Shown here one piece after another: positions 31,401-43,400 of a stretch of 64,000 nt of DNA. The notes beneath the pieces were generated by a model that did not search any database, was not told the DNA's origin, and saw only the letters and a program-made list of their open reading frames with translations. How positions within the stretch are numbered: position 1 is the first letter of the stretch; each line of letters opens with the position of its first letter. The position numbers were made by a program, and so were the translations under genes. The stretch lies in NCBI GenBank assembly GCA_902806595.1, contig CADCXC010000020.1, forward strand, positions 140,773-204,772, written 5' to 3'. Origin of the DNA: Pyrenopolyporus hunteri. Its lineage: Eukaryota; Ascomycota; Sordariomycetes; Xylariales; Hypoxylaceae.

Positions 31401-34400
31401 CCCCCCCCCTACCCCTTGGGTAGGTGGGGAGTTTATATGATATATGTAAAATATTTGACAGCCTCACCTGTATTTGACTTAGCTTCAGGTTTATCCTATA
31501 AAGTTTACTCTGATATAGCTAAAGTAACAAAAAAAGGTACAGAAGGGTATGGTGTAAATGTGTACGATAATGGTAAATTAGTAAAAGGGTCTCCTTTTTC
31601 TTCTTATACTCAAGCTGCTTTAGCTCTGGGTAATATTAATATTTCTTCTGTAATATCTAAAAAAATAGATACAGATAAGTTATATAAGCAAAGATATAAA
31701 TTTGAATCTTCTGTTTAACCTGATAATTGATAATAAAATTGAACACACTTATTTTAAATTTAACACATGTTTTAATAAGTAAGTATGTATGTATTGCCTT
31801 TCGGACAAATGTCGCTATGGGGTTATAAATAATTTGCCTTAAATGTATAACTAATTCAAAAAATAAAAACCAGTACAATTTGATCATAGTTAACCTTTTT
31901 ACTTAATCCTCCTATTTGCTCTTTTAAACCAAATGAACTTACTTCCACTAACTCCCTCCCTCGAGAAATGGTGGGTGCGTAGCACCCGCCGTTTCAGGAA
32001 GAACTATACGAATCACAGCTACTACCACTTCGACAATATGATCGACATCCTCATCTGTGATATTGAAGGGAGGCGCAAGGATAATGTGATCTCCTTGAAT
32101 ACCATCAACGCTCCCTGTACCAGGATAAAGGGTCATATTGAATGGGTCTGAGAGGGCCAATTCTAGAATCTTCTGAGAAATGCCTGCTTCAGGAGCGAAA
32201 GGCTGTTTTGTCTTTCTGTCCTTCACAAACTCTATGCCCCAAAAAAGACCCTGTCCCCTAACATCCCCTACATTAGGGTGTTTATCTAGGAGCTCTTTCA
32301 AAAGTTTCCCTAAAGCTGTCCCTCGTTTGGTGACATTTTTAAGTAAATTGTCTTCCCTAATGATTCGCTGAACTTCCAGAGCAGCTGCTGCCTGTATTGG
32401 CATAGCTTGGTAGGTCAAGCCGTGGATAAACTGTCCACTTCCTTCCATTATCGTGTTTACTACCTTCTGGGATAATAACATGGCCGCGATAGGTTGATAT
32501 CCGCCTCCCAGCCCTTTAGCCATGGTTTGGATATCAGGGACAATATCCTCTGCTTGCCACGCGTGTAAAGTGCCTGTGCGGCCTGAGCCGCACATCACTT
32601 CATCTAGTATGAAAAGAGCACCATACTTGTGGCAAACATCTCGCATGGCTTTAAGGTAGCCAGGCACATAGGGAACACATCCAAGGGCGGCGCCGACGAC
32701 AGGCTCTGCAATAAACCCGATAACTGTCTCTGGCCCTAACTCGCGGAATTTATTATCGAGTTCGGTAGCTTTTCGGGTAACGAAGGCAGCATCCGATTCG
32801 CCTTCTTCCTGTTGACGATATGGGTAACAGGAAGAAATGTGGTGTATATTATCCATTAGGAATGGAATATAAGGTTGTCTCCGGGTCATGAACCCGGAGA
32901 CGCTCAGAGCCCCAATCGTGTTACCGTGATATGAATTTTCACGGGCGATAAAATTGACACGAGGAGTATCCTTGTTTTTCGTAAAAAATTGACGAGATAA
33001 TTTAATGGCTGCCTCCATGGCTTCCGAGCCTGAACCAGTCAAGTAGACTCTGGACATTTTTCCATTCGTACCCTGGATGAGCTCCTTACACAGGTCTTTG
33101 ACAACTGGGCTGGCCCAAAATGAGGATGCAAGATAGGTTACGCCGGTAAGTGACTGATTATGTATAGCTTCGATGACTCTTTTATGTCCGTAGCCAAGAC
33201 ATGAAACAGCCGCTCCGGCGCAAGCGTCGAAGATCTTGCGCCCGTCGCTCGTTAAAAGGTAATGACCTTCTGCACTTTTTACTTCAGGGTATTCCTTGCG
33301 AAGATTACGGTGAAAGCCGTATTCGATATGAGATTCCTCGGTGATAGGTGTAAAATTCATAGTGTAGTATGATATTTGTGTAAGGTTGTGACTAAAAGAA
33401 GACTCAAAGAGTTGACTTAGGATAAAGTTTGATGTGAATCAAATATTGGTTGTGATTGATAATGATGATGGATTTGATTGTGAAGAAAGAGAAATCCAGG
33501 GAGATTCCTTATTCTTATATACTTTTCTTTATCTAGAATACAAATAAGTTTTTTTTCGATTTATAAGCAATATATGAGATCTGTATTTTCCTCACCCGCA
33601 GGGGGTAGTAATATTACCTAGGGCACCTTCTGTGATACTTCAGGGATTATCATCATGTGAAAAGACCAGATGATCAATATTGAAACAAAAGATAAGGAAA
33701 TAGCCAAAATGACAGGGTGGAAAATCTTGTGTGCCGTAGGGTTACAAGAAGGATGACGCGTCATGGGTGTACAAGGAAGGTATGATTAATGCTTATGATT
33801 AGGTTGTGTGATGGGCTTATCTTTTTACTGGATAGATTTAAGGTAATCCTGATTATGGTTGCATGGTGGGGAAACCTGTCCAATACAGGAAGGTGAATAG
33901 TCATACGATATCGTGTCGGAAAATGCCAAGAGGATCTTCATTTATATCTGTCAATCTATTGGTTGATTAGCTATCACAAGACTAAAAGGAATGCTCAAAG
34001 AAGTGTGACTCATTTTCTAGAAAGGGAAGGTGTGACTCACCCAGATGTGTCATATCCTAGATCTAGCCTCGTATTCGGCGATCATTTCGTATTCGGCTGC
34101 TAAACCTGTCAAGTGGACTTGGTCGTATGATTTATATGTAAGGATGTAGTCATTTCATCTTTTATTGGTAGAAGAAGCAGTATGAGGTAGGGTTGTGTGA
34201 TAAAAAGACAAGTGGCAATAATGAAGTGTATGAAATATGACAGGGTTTATTCCGAATTAGATAGTAAGGAAATACCCCAAATAGTTTTCATTGGGTATGT
34301 AGGAATCTTGGCAATGTAGAGTATAAAGAAAAAAACCTGTTTTCCTCGCTACCCCCTGTGGGTGAGGAGGCGCCGAAATATCCTTATCTTATGACCCAAT

Positions 34401-37400
34401 GATCATCATAGAGAGGTTAGGTCTACGTAATTTTAAATGAAACAATATATACAACAACGAATAAGATTGCCAGATATTTATCTCATGACTTCCTGAACGA
34501 TGTGGCGATAGGTGACTGGGTCGATCTTTGAGCGGTGTGGTTTTTAGATTGATCACTTGATGGTGCAGGATCGAATAATAGATTTTATCTTGTGATTTGT
34601 TTATGCTTATCTATTGGTCATAACCTAGTATAAGAAAATATGGGCGTATCTAGATCCTAGATAGGATTGCGTAAGATGGTGTAGTAATCATTTTTCGTTT
34701 TGAAGCTTAACCTTTTATTAAGGATTAGATTTTACCTTTCAAAAACTATATAAGCTTCCAGTTCTCCCTGTTTCGCAGAATAACTTAAAGTTAATATTTT
34801 TATCCCAGAAAGTCCATTCTATTCGATAGGTTATTCTTTTAATCATGGATTACCGTGCCACACAATACACTGGCGGTATGGGGTATTCTCCTATTGCCAC
34901 TTCATCTCAAACTCCTAGGTTGGATGGCCTCCCTGCTAGTTATGAGCTATTGGCTCCTGCCCCTTGTCCTGATCAGTGCGGAACCAGTACTGATCAGTTA
35001 GGAGATACTGAGTTGAAAACCGAGTGTAAGTTCTATCCTTATATTAATGTTTTTAATACTAATTCACTATTAGCGGAATCCATTCGTTCGAGAACTCTTT
35101 CGGAGGAATCTGATAAGGCTAAGTCGGTGAAACCTTCAAGAATTAAAGGTAAAAGATATACAGGTGAGTTATATTGCCATATTAATATTATCATATTAAT
35201 TTATTACTAGCGAAATCTCACGTTCACCATGATGGATACCGTTGGCGTTTAGGGCCTAGAAATCTTACGGAAAAATCTGCTCTAAATATAAAGCGTAAGG
35301 AGATACGAAAAAAGATTTCTTCAGAATCAATCCAGGAAGAATACACAAATACCGTTTTGCAAAGGCATCCTTCTACCTTAACGCTTTTGCAAAAACTAGA
35401 GAAAGTTGTTAAGGAGCATTTTAAGGACAATGCTTTGGAGGGTACTACAACGGCTATGGCTTCGGCAGATATTTTGTCATGGAAACAAATACATATGGAG
35501 GATATAGCAAAAAAGGTTGAACAAAAAATTACGGAATTTAGTATTAATTTTAACCATATTAGTTATATATAGTCAGATAGTCTAGGGGGGGGGAATAATA
35601 TTTGCTTTGAATTCCCTTTTCAAATATTATGTTGCAACATTGGTGAAAACGGTCAAATATCTTTGTTGAATATGCATACCGTCGGTAGAGTAAACTATCG
35701 CTACAGACTGGTTCACAGGTGGGTGCTTCAAATGTATAACTAAATATTTTCTTTAAATTATATTGTATAATTTGTAAAAAAAAATAAAGTTCTGTACTTA
35801 AAAATATATTCTGCACAATTCAAAGAAGTATCATTTTACTTTTCATACTAAAAAAAAAATTCATACAGAACTTAATCTAACTTAAAATATAGCTGGCGAT
35901 AAAATTCCGGAGAATTATGAGGAAGAATCTTTCGAAAATATATCAGTTCCTTCTCGTCCATAGCTTCGATATGCTCAAATCCAACTTTTTGTAGTAAATT
36001 TTTACTTGCTTTATTGCCCCTTTCAACAGAAACAAGTACTAGCTCTTTGGCCTTGGGTGTTGGAGCACCTAAGCCGTAGGTGTAGGCTGATAGGGTTGGT
36101 GTAACTACAGTACCCGGATGTACTGTAAGTTTTGCAACATGACGGGGGAGACCCCACCAAAATTGCATGAAGGCCTTTACAGCTTCGGTACCGTACCCTT
36201 GACCCCAGAACTCTTTTCTGAGTATATAGCTGAGAGAAGGCCAATTCCCCTGTACCAATAGACCGCATTCCCCAATAAGTTTTCCTTCTTTGTCTTCTGG
36301 AATCTTCATGAAGATTCCGTAATTTATACGCGATGTATCCCAGGGTTTCAACATAGTTGCAAAGGTATGTAGGTTGAACCTTAAATCGTAAGAGGGCGCA
36401 GATCCGCCTACAAAGGCTAAGGCGGATGCTTCAGGTTCGCTCAATAAAGCATGATATTCTCCAAAATCCTTTAGGAGAAAGGGTCGAAGTATAAGGCGAG
36501 AAGAAATAATAGGAGTAGACCATTTATCTACTTCTAATAGAGGCATAGTCGTTTCCACGGTAGAATACTCTGTTGAGGCAGTAGTAGACATTGTGATTAA
36601 GAGAAAACTCAAAGTATTGAGGAGGTGATAAAGTTTTTTGGGGTGCTTCGCTGCTTCGCACAAAATAGTATGGATTCGTCGATGGTGTGAAGTTACTTGT
36701 GATTGATGATTTATTGTGAAGAAAGAGAAAACTCAGAATATTATACATCTTTATATATTTAGCTTTATCTAGATTACAGGAGAATTTTTTTTTTTTGATT
36801 TCTAAGCAAGGTACAAGGTACCCTTGTAATCTAATAAATTTTTTGAGGCGCAAGCTATGATGATTTGCTCTAAATCAATCTCACTCCGAGGATCATCAAG
36901 TGAAAAGATCATAAGATCAAAAATGAAATAGATAGGGAGATTAAAAATGATAGGTTAAGAGATCTCATGTGATGCGAAATGACAAGAAGGATGACGCGTC
37001 ATCAGTAGACGAAGGAGATAAAATTAATGCTTATGGTAAGGATGACGTGTCATGGAAGACTCATCTTAGGGTATGATAGGTTGGAGCTAATCAATATGAC
37101 GATTGCATAGTGGAGAACCTGCGCAAAAGCTGGAAGGCGAATGGCCATGCGATCTTGTATCTGAAAATGCCAAGAGGATCTTAATTTGTATCTGTGAATC
37201 TATTGGTAGATGAGTTATCACAAGACGAAAAGGAATGCTCCACCTGTGAAGGCGATTAAATTGAAAGGTTAGATAGTGTTAATGATTGGCTAGAGTATTC
37301 GCCTGATTCATGATGACAAGGAGGATGACACGTCATGATCCGCACTTATCCTCCCTGGCTCGCGTAGAGAAAAGTGTGACTTATTATTTAGTTTCGGGTT

Positions 37401-40400
37401 TCGCCGCTACGCGGCGAAAGAAACCTTAGCTTCGTTCGGGACCCCTCGCCTGCGGCTTGCGCACCACTGGCAGTGAGAGATTTTAATGGAGAACTGGATT
37501 GAAGAAATCTTGGCAGTGCCAACTTGTGAAGCATAAACCTGTTTTATTAGTGATCCTGTGACGCGTAGAGCGTCGTAAGCAATAGATAAGTAAACCACCT
37601 TTAAGATTATCTGGAACATAGACAGGAGATTTCATGATCTTCATCCTGTGATTCAAGTGGAATGATGTGGTGAAGGATGATTGGTTAGATCTTTGAGGGG
37701 TTTATGCCGTGTGACTTATTGATCGGCCGAGGATCATGTAGATCGAAGATTGATTACGCCATGTGATCTCCCTCTGCACTAACTATTGGTTATAGTATAA
37801 GATAAGATCCTCTTGGCTGATGTAGATCCTAGATAAAAATACGTAATGCGGTAAGGTAATGAATCTTCACATTGAAGCACCATCCTTCATGAAGGATTCT
37901 ATCTTCCCCCTTCATATTCTATAAAAGCTTCATCATTTCCCTTGCTTCGAAGTACGATACTAGATCGAAGGACAATATTCTCACCATTTATCTCGCTACC
38001 TTTCTTTGCTACTTGTTCTTTTAATTGTATCTTTTCATCTTCCCTCAACAATGGAGAATCCATCTCAACCCTCTTTTGGTGGTCTTCATCCTCCGAATAA
38101 CATATCAATTCCTTTGGGGCAGGATGATAGCTCTTTTAGCCTAAGTACTAGAAGACAGCCTGATCCAGTTATGGATGGCAATCTTTCACTTTCAAGCCCT
38201 TTAATTGAGCCGTCAATTATTAGAAATTTAGATGATTCTGAGGGGGCACAAGCTCTTCGTGAGAAGAATGCCAGAGATGGAGTGCGATCTACAAAGTCGA
38301 GAAGTATGTTAAATCATAGTGTATTTTTATTGTTTTACTGACCTTTATTAGGTACGCCTAGTCGTGCGGGTAGATGGCATTCTCACCCTAAGCCTTTCCA
38401 CGAAACTTCGGCTCGAATACATAAACGAGCTGAGGCCTCTTCTCCACAGTTACGGAAGGAAGCCAAGTCGAAATCTCGCTGTTTTCCCGACTTGCTTGTT
38501 TCAAAACTTGAGACGACTACAGAAGGTTTATGGTGCGTCTACCTGTATCGCAGGAGGGTTCGGCTTATGTTGAAGTTGATGGGAATATAAAGTCTTGGAG
38601 AGAGTCAGATGAAGTGGACTTAGTTCTAGAGAGGGAAGAGCTAGTTGTGAATTTTATACTTGATTTTAAGTATGTTATTAGTTATATATAGTTGCATAAT
38701 TAAGGAAGGGAGGTAATATTTACTTAGAACTCCTTTTTTTTTTATATTAAGCTGCAATGCTAGTGAAAACGGTCAAATATATTTGTTTAGTATAAAGACC
38801 GTCGGTAGAGTAAGCTACCGCTACAGACTGGTTCACTGGTGGGTGTCTGAAATGATGCTTAATGTACAGTCGGAGTCTTTTCTTTTATTAATATTTTTTT
38901 TTATTGAGACACAGGGCTTTATATTATATTAAATTGTAGTTTATATTTAATAAGTATAAAGTACAGGGTTTGCTTGTTTTAAACATGAAAAGTTAAATAA
39001 TTTAACTAGAATAAGTAAATTTAAGGCTTGGCTACTGTTATTACAAATCTTATAAGTGCTATTCCATGAATAGGACAAGATATCGTTGAGTCAAAAAATA
39101 ATACAATTATTAATTTATCTTTGGGTATCGTTATCTATTTTTTAGTTATATCTGTTCACAGGTATCTATTACATTTAAAATTTTCGGTAGCTTGCTATTT
39201 TTTAAAAAAAAAGGAAAACCCTTTACCTACATTAGGAGTTATTCATAATAATGCCTTAAAAAAAGGGAATAAAACTTTAAGATTGGATAAACAAGAATAT
39301 ATTTCAACTCCTTCATCTTTTTTAGCTTTTTTGGTAGGACTGATTGATGGGGACGGATATATTCAAATAAGTAAAACATCAAAAGGATTTATAACTATAA
39401 AATTAACTATATCGTTACATTTAGATGATATTTCTACTTTAGAGTATATTAATTCTGTTTTAAAATTGGGTAAGATAAATATTTATAAAGATTTAAGAAG
39501 CCCAACTTGTAAATTAGTAATTAATAAAACTGATTTACAAGAAGTCTTGTTTCCATTACTTCTATATAATAACCTATTTTTCTTAACTAATACCAGAGTA
39601 AATCAATTTAATTTAGCTATGTATATTTTGAAAAATGATATAAAATTATATAATCAAATTCCTGATATAAATAATATACCAGCTGTTTTTGAAATACCTA
39701 AAAATCCTCTTGATTATACATTATTACATTTTTTCGAAAATTGAATTGTAGGATTTACTTGTTCAGAGGGTTCTTTCTTTATTAAAAGTAATAATGATGG
39801 TTGTTTTCAATTAAAACAAAGATTACATACTAATTTATTTGAAGCTTTTAAATTAATATTCGATACAAATAGAAAAATAGATACAACAAATAACTATTGT
39901 CAATTTGGTGTTAGTTCTAAATCTGATATACAGAAAGTTATAAATTTCTTTTCGTTTTCAGCTTTACATCCTTTAATAGGGTTAAAATATATACAATATG
40001 TAAAATGATTAAATAATTTGCGAGATAGTTCACGTTATAGTGGTTTAAATTATCCTAAATTATAGATCAATATTGTTCCTGGCCCCTCCGGGGCGCGGAG
40101 TATTTTATACTAAATACTAAAAATAACCGCCCCCTTTGGGGAGGCGCAGCCACCCAGCTTGACCTTCGGTCAGCGCAGGGAAATTAATAATTGTATTGGG
40201 CTCCTTAAAATAATCATCATCGGACGATGATTATCTTTAGAGGCAAATGGGGAAAATTACAAGAACATTTAATAAATTACCTCCGGTTTATTAAATAATT
40301 TGTAGCGAAGTTTAATTCGGTGTAATTTAAAGGATTAAAAACGTTCAACGACTAATGAGTGAGTTATACCAACAATAAGCTCAACACGAAATCCCCAAAA

Positions 40401-43400
40401 CCTTCACGAAGTGCTTAATAACTTCAATGGTTTAAGACATAGTCTAATTATATCCCAAGGGATATACAGTATAAATTAAATATTATACGCAATATATGTT
40501 ATTTGAGGAGGTTTATACACAGATGAACCACACTGCGGCAACGTAGTGTTAAAAATCCTGCTTAATGCTGGGAAATCGCCCAATTTAGGATTTGCATACG
40601 AATTATTATGAGTTTTTATATCAATTATTTCCGTAAAAATTGCAATGACATGGTGACAATCAGCAGGGGTGAGAAGTATACATACTTCAGAAGCCTCTCA
40701 GAGACTACATGCAGGAGATCTTAGCTATGCTTATTTAGTGGGTTTATTTGAAGGTGATGGTTTTTTTAGTATTACAAAAAAAGGTAAATACCTAACATAC
40801 GAACTGGGTATTGAGTTGTCAATAAGAGACGTTCAATTAATATACAAAATTAAAAGTTTATTAGGTGTAGGTGTTGTAAGTTTTAGAAAAAGAAAAGAAA
40901 TTGAAACGGTGTCTTTAAGAATTCGTAATAAAGACCATTTAAAAAAATTTATTTTACCTATTTTTGATAAATACCCTATGTTTTCTAATAAACAATATGA
41001 TTACTTAAGATTTAGAAACGCTCTACTATCGGGTATTATATATTCAGAGGATTTACCTGAATATGTTAGAAGTAATAAACCTATAAATTGTATAGAATCG
41101 ATTATGAGTACTTATTATTTTCCTGCTTGATTAGTAGGATTTCTAGAAGCTGAAGGTTGTTTTAGTGTTTACAAGTTATCCAAAGATAAGGATTACTTAG
41201 TAGCTAGTTTCGATATTGCTCAAAAAGATGGAGATATTTTAATATCTGCTATTCGAAAGTATTTATCTTTTACTAATGCTATATATCTAGATGTAACTAA
41301 TTGTTCCAAATTAAAAGTTACAGGCGTAAGATCAATAGAAAATGTAATTAAATTTTTACAAAATGCACCGGTAAAATTATTAGGTAATAAGAAATTGCAA
41401 TATTTATTATGAATAAAACAATTACGTACAATACCTAGATATTCAGAAAAAATTAAAATACCTTCAAATTACTAATAATAACTAGGAGATCAAGATATAG
41501 TCCGATCAATAAAAAAATTTATTGAGTGTAACGATAGTTTTTTTATTTCAAATGAAGTTACCAACATAAATGCTCTGTAAATAATGCAACATTAAATAGA
41601 TTTTTTGCGTTACATTTTGTATTGCCATTTGTATTGGCAGCATTAGCTTTAATGCATTTAATAGCACTCCATGACACTGCAGGGTCTTCGTTATTTGGCC
41701 CTAAATTTCTATATATGAAAGCTCTTTCATCTCTTAAAACAACCTTAGCTTTTATATTACCTAATTTTAAACCCAATATACGAATCGGTCCTCACAATGA
41801 GGAGGTTATCTCTGTTATAGTAGGTTCATTATTAGGGGATGGGTACGCCGAGAGATTGCGAAACGGAGGTGTAAGAATAAGATTTAGACAGCAAGTAAAG
41901 CATAAAGAATATATATTCTGGTTACATGGTTTTTTATATGAAAGGGGTTATTGTACTAAAAACTTACCTGTTCTTTTTGAGCAAAAATACGGGGATAAAA
42001 TATATCAAGCATATCGTTTTGGTACCCTAGGGTTTTCAAGTTGAATGTGATTATATAAATTGTTTTACACTAATAATAAGGTCAAAGTGATACCTAAAAT
42101 TATTTCTGAATTATTAACACCTTTGGCGTTAGCCATTTGAATAATGGATGATGGAACTTGAAAACCTGGTGTGAGAATAGCTACTAACTGTTTCACAAAA
42201 GAAGAGGTAGAACTTTTGTCATTAGCCTTAGATTCAAAGTTTAATTTAAAAAGTAGCTTACATAAAAATAATAATAATTATCAATTATATATTAAACAAG
42301 AATCTCTCCCTTTATTAAGAAAATTAGTATTGCCATATATGGTACCTAGTATGCTTTACAAGTTAGGATTATAACATATATATAGAAGTAGTTGTGAGAT
42401 TCAACCTTGAATCTCTAAGTTTCCGACAGGAGACTTAAATCATAATATCTATGCGATATTTTGGTTTGGCAATGCCAGGTGAAAACGGTCAAAGATTAAT
42501 ATATTTAATACAAGACCGTCGGGCATATTAATCCTTACTTTGTCTAAAATATGGTCGCTACAGACTGGGTCGCCGGTGGGTATTCTTTATAGAATGCTTA
42601 ATGTACAGTCGAATTTGTTATGCAAGTAACCCTTTAGGTGTATCAGGTAATTATGATAGATTACCTTTTGCTCCTTATTTTTTATTTAAAGATTTAATAA
42701 CAATATTTATCTTTATATTTGTTTTAAGTCTATTTGTGTTCTTTATGCCTAACTACCTTGGAGATTCAGAGAACTACATTATGGCTAATCCAATGCAGAC
42801 ACCGCCTGCCATTGTTCCTGAATGATATGGGAAAAAAGATGTCATTCATAAAAATCTTGCTAATTGCTGGAAACTCTTCTGTTCAGATGACAATCAGCAG
42901 GAAACTTATATTTAACAATTATTAAGGTTCTTCAGAGACTATACGCGAGACAAATATATAATAATTAAAATTTAATAATGAAATATATTTGAAGAGATAG
43001 TCCGAACATATTAGAGATAATATGTAATTAACATATTTAATGATCATAATCCTTTTTTATTATTTGGTATTAGTTTAAGATTATTTGCTGCTCGTTCTAT
43101 AAAAGGAATTGTTCGTTTATCCAAATCTGAAAGAGCTTCAATAAATATCCCAGACGATATTAAAGAAATATTAATAGGTATTTTACTCGGTGACGCCCAC
43201 GTATCAAGAAGATCCTCTAGCTCAAATTCTAGATTGATATATGCTCAAACAGCTGTGAAACATAAAGAATATTTTGATTATGTTTTAAGCTTTTTTTTAC
43301 CTTTTTGTGCAAAAGATTATATACCTCAATCTAAGATTGTTAGAGATAATAGGACTAAGAAAATCTATAGTGCTATATCTTTTACTACTATGCAACTTCC

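Larger units (their letters stand above)
29014..31787 (+). mobile_element. cob intron 3, group I
   Basis: The intron lies between IGTAFLG and YVLPFGQ. A GIY-YIG ORF is fused to exon 3. The core lies at 30025-30235: CATATAGTGAAAACGATCAA, GATCGTCGGTTATC, GACAGACTGGGTCACTTATGG and GCTTAATGCACAGTCGAAG. A second, decayed HEG lies after the core. Confidence 0.8.
33361..34844. promoter_or_regulatory. Divergent intergenic region A
   Basis: Non-coding between aminotransferase and small gene A. It holds TATA boxes at both ends (33515-33521 -, 34747-34753 +) and the palindrome ATGACGCGTCAT at 33753-33764. It shares blocks with the region between GNAT and small gene B (for example AAGAAGGATGACGCGTCAT and TGCCAAGAGGATCTT), so the two regions are paralogous. 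Confidence 0.6.
31824..39030 (+). mobile_element. cob intron 4, group I carrying two nuclear-like gene pairs
   Basis: The intron of about 7.2 kb lies between SLWG and ATVITNL. The full core is at 38763-38878: AGTGAAAACGGTCAAATAT, GACCGTCGGTAGAG, CGCTACAGACTGGTTCACTG, GTGGGTG and CTTAATGTACAGTCGGAG. A truncated core copy lies at 35640-35730, directly followed by a repeat of the intron's 5' start (AAATGTATAACTAA at 31838 and 35728). No HEG is present; the loop holds an aminotransferase, a GNAT and two related small genes with nuclear hallmarks. Confidence 0.8.
39092..40498 (+). mobile_element. cob intron 5, group I
   Basis: The intron splits the Phe codon of VEFIWGG (T/G junction). The core follows the HEG: AAATTACCTCCGG near 40271, GTTCAACGACTAATGAG near 40343, AAGACATAGTCTAATT near 40434; same type as cox2 i3. 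Two GC clusters lie at about 40078-40100 and 40128-40180. Confidence 0.75.

Noticed and set aside
36023..36268. Extra - strand ORF within the GNAT gene
   Set aside because: It is a shifted frame of the GNAT coding sequence with no independent signal.
31948..36663. Bacterial origin for the aminotransferase and GNAT
   Set aside because: The adjacent genes have TATA boxes and a short GT-AG intron, and there are no ribosome binding sites or operon spacing. Nuclear fungal origin is simpler, though not proven.
31948..38691. Linear mitochondrial plasmid insertion
   Set aside because: No DNA or RNA polymerase of plasmid type and no terminal inverted repeats were seen; the genes use the standard code.
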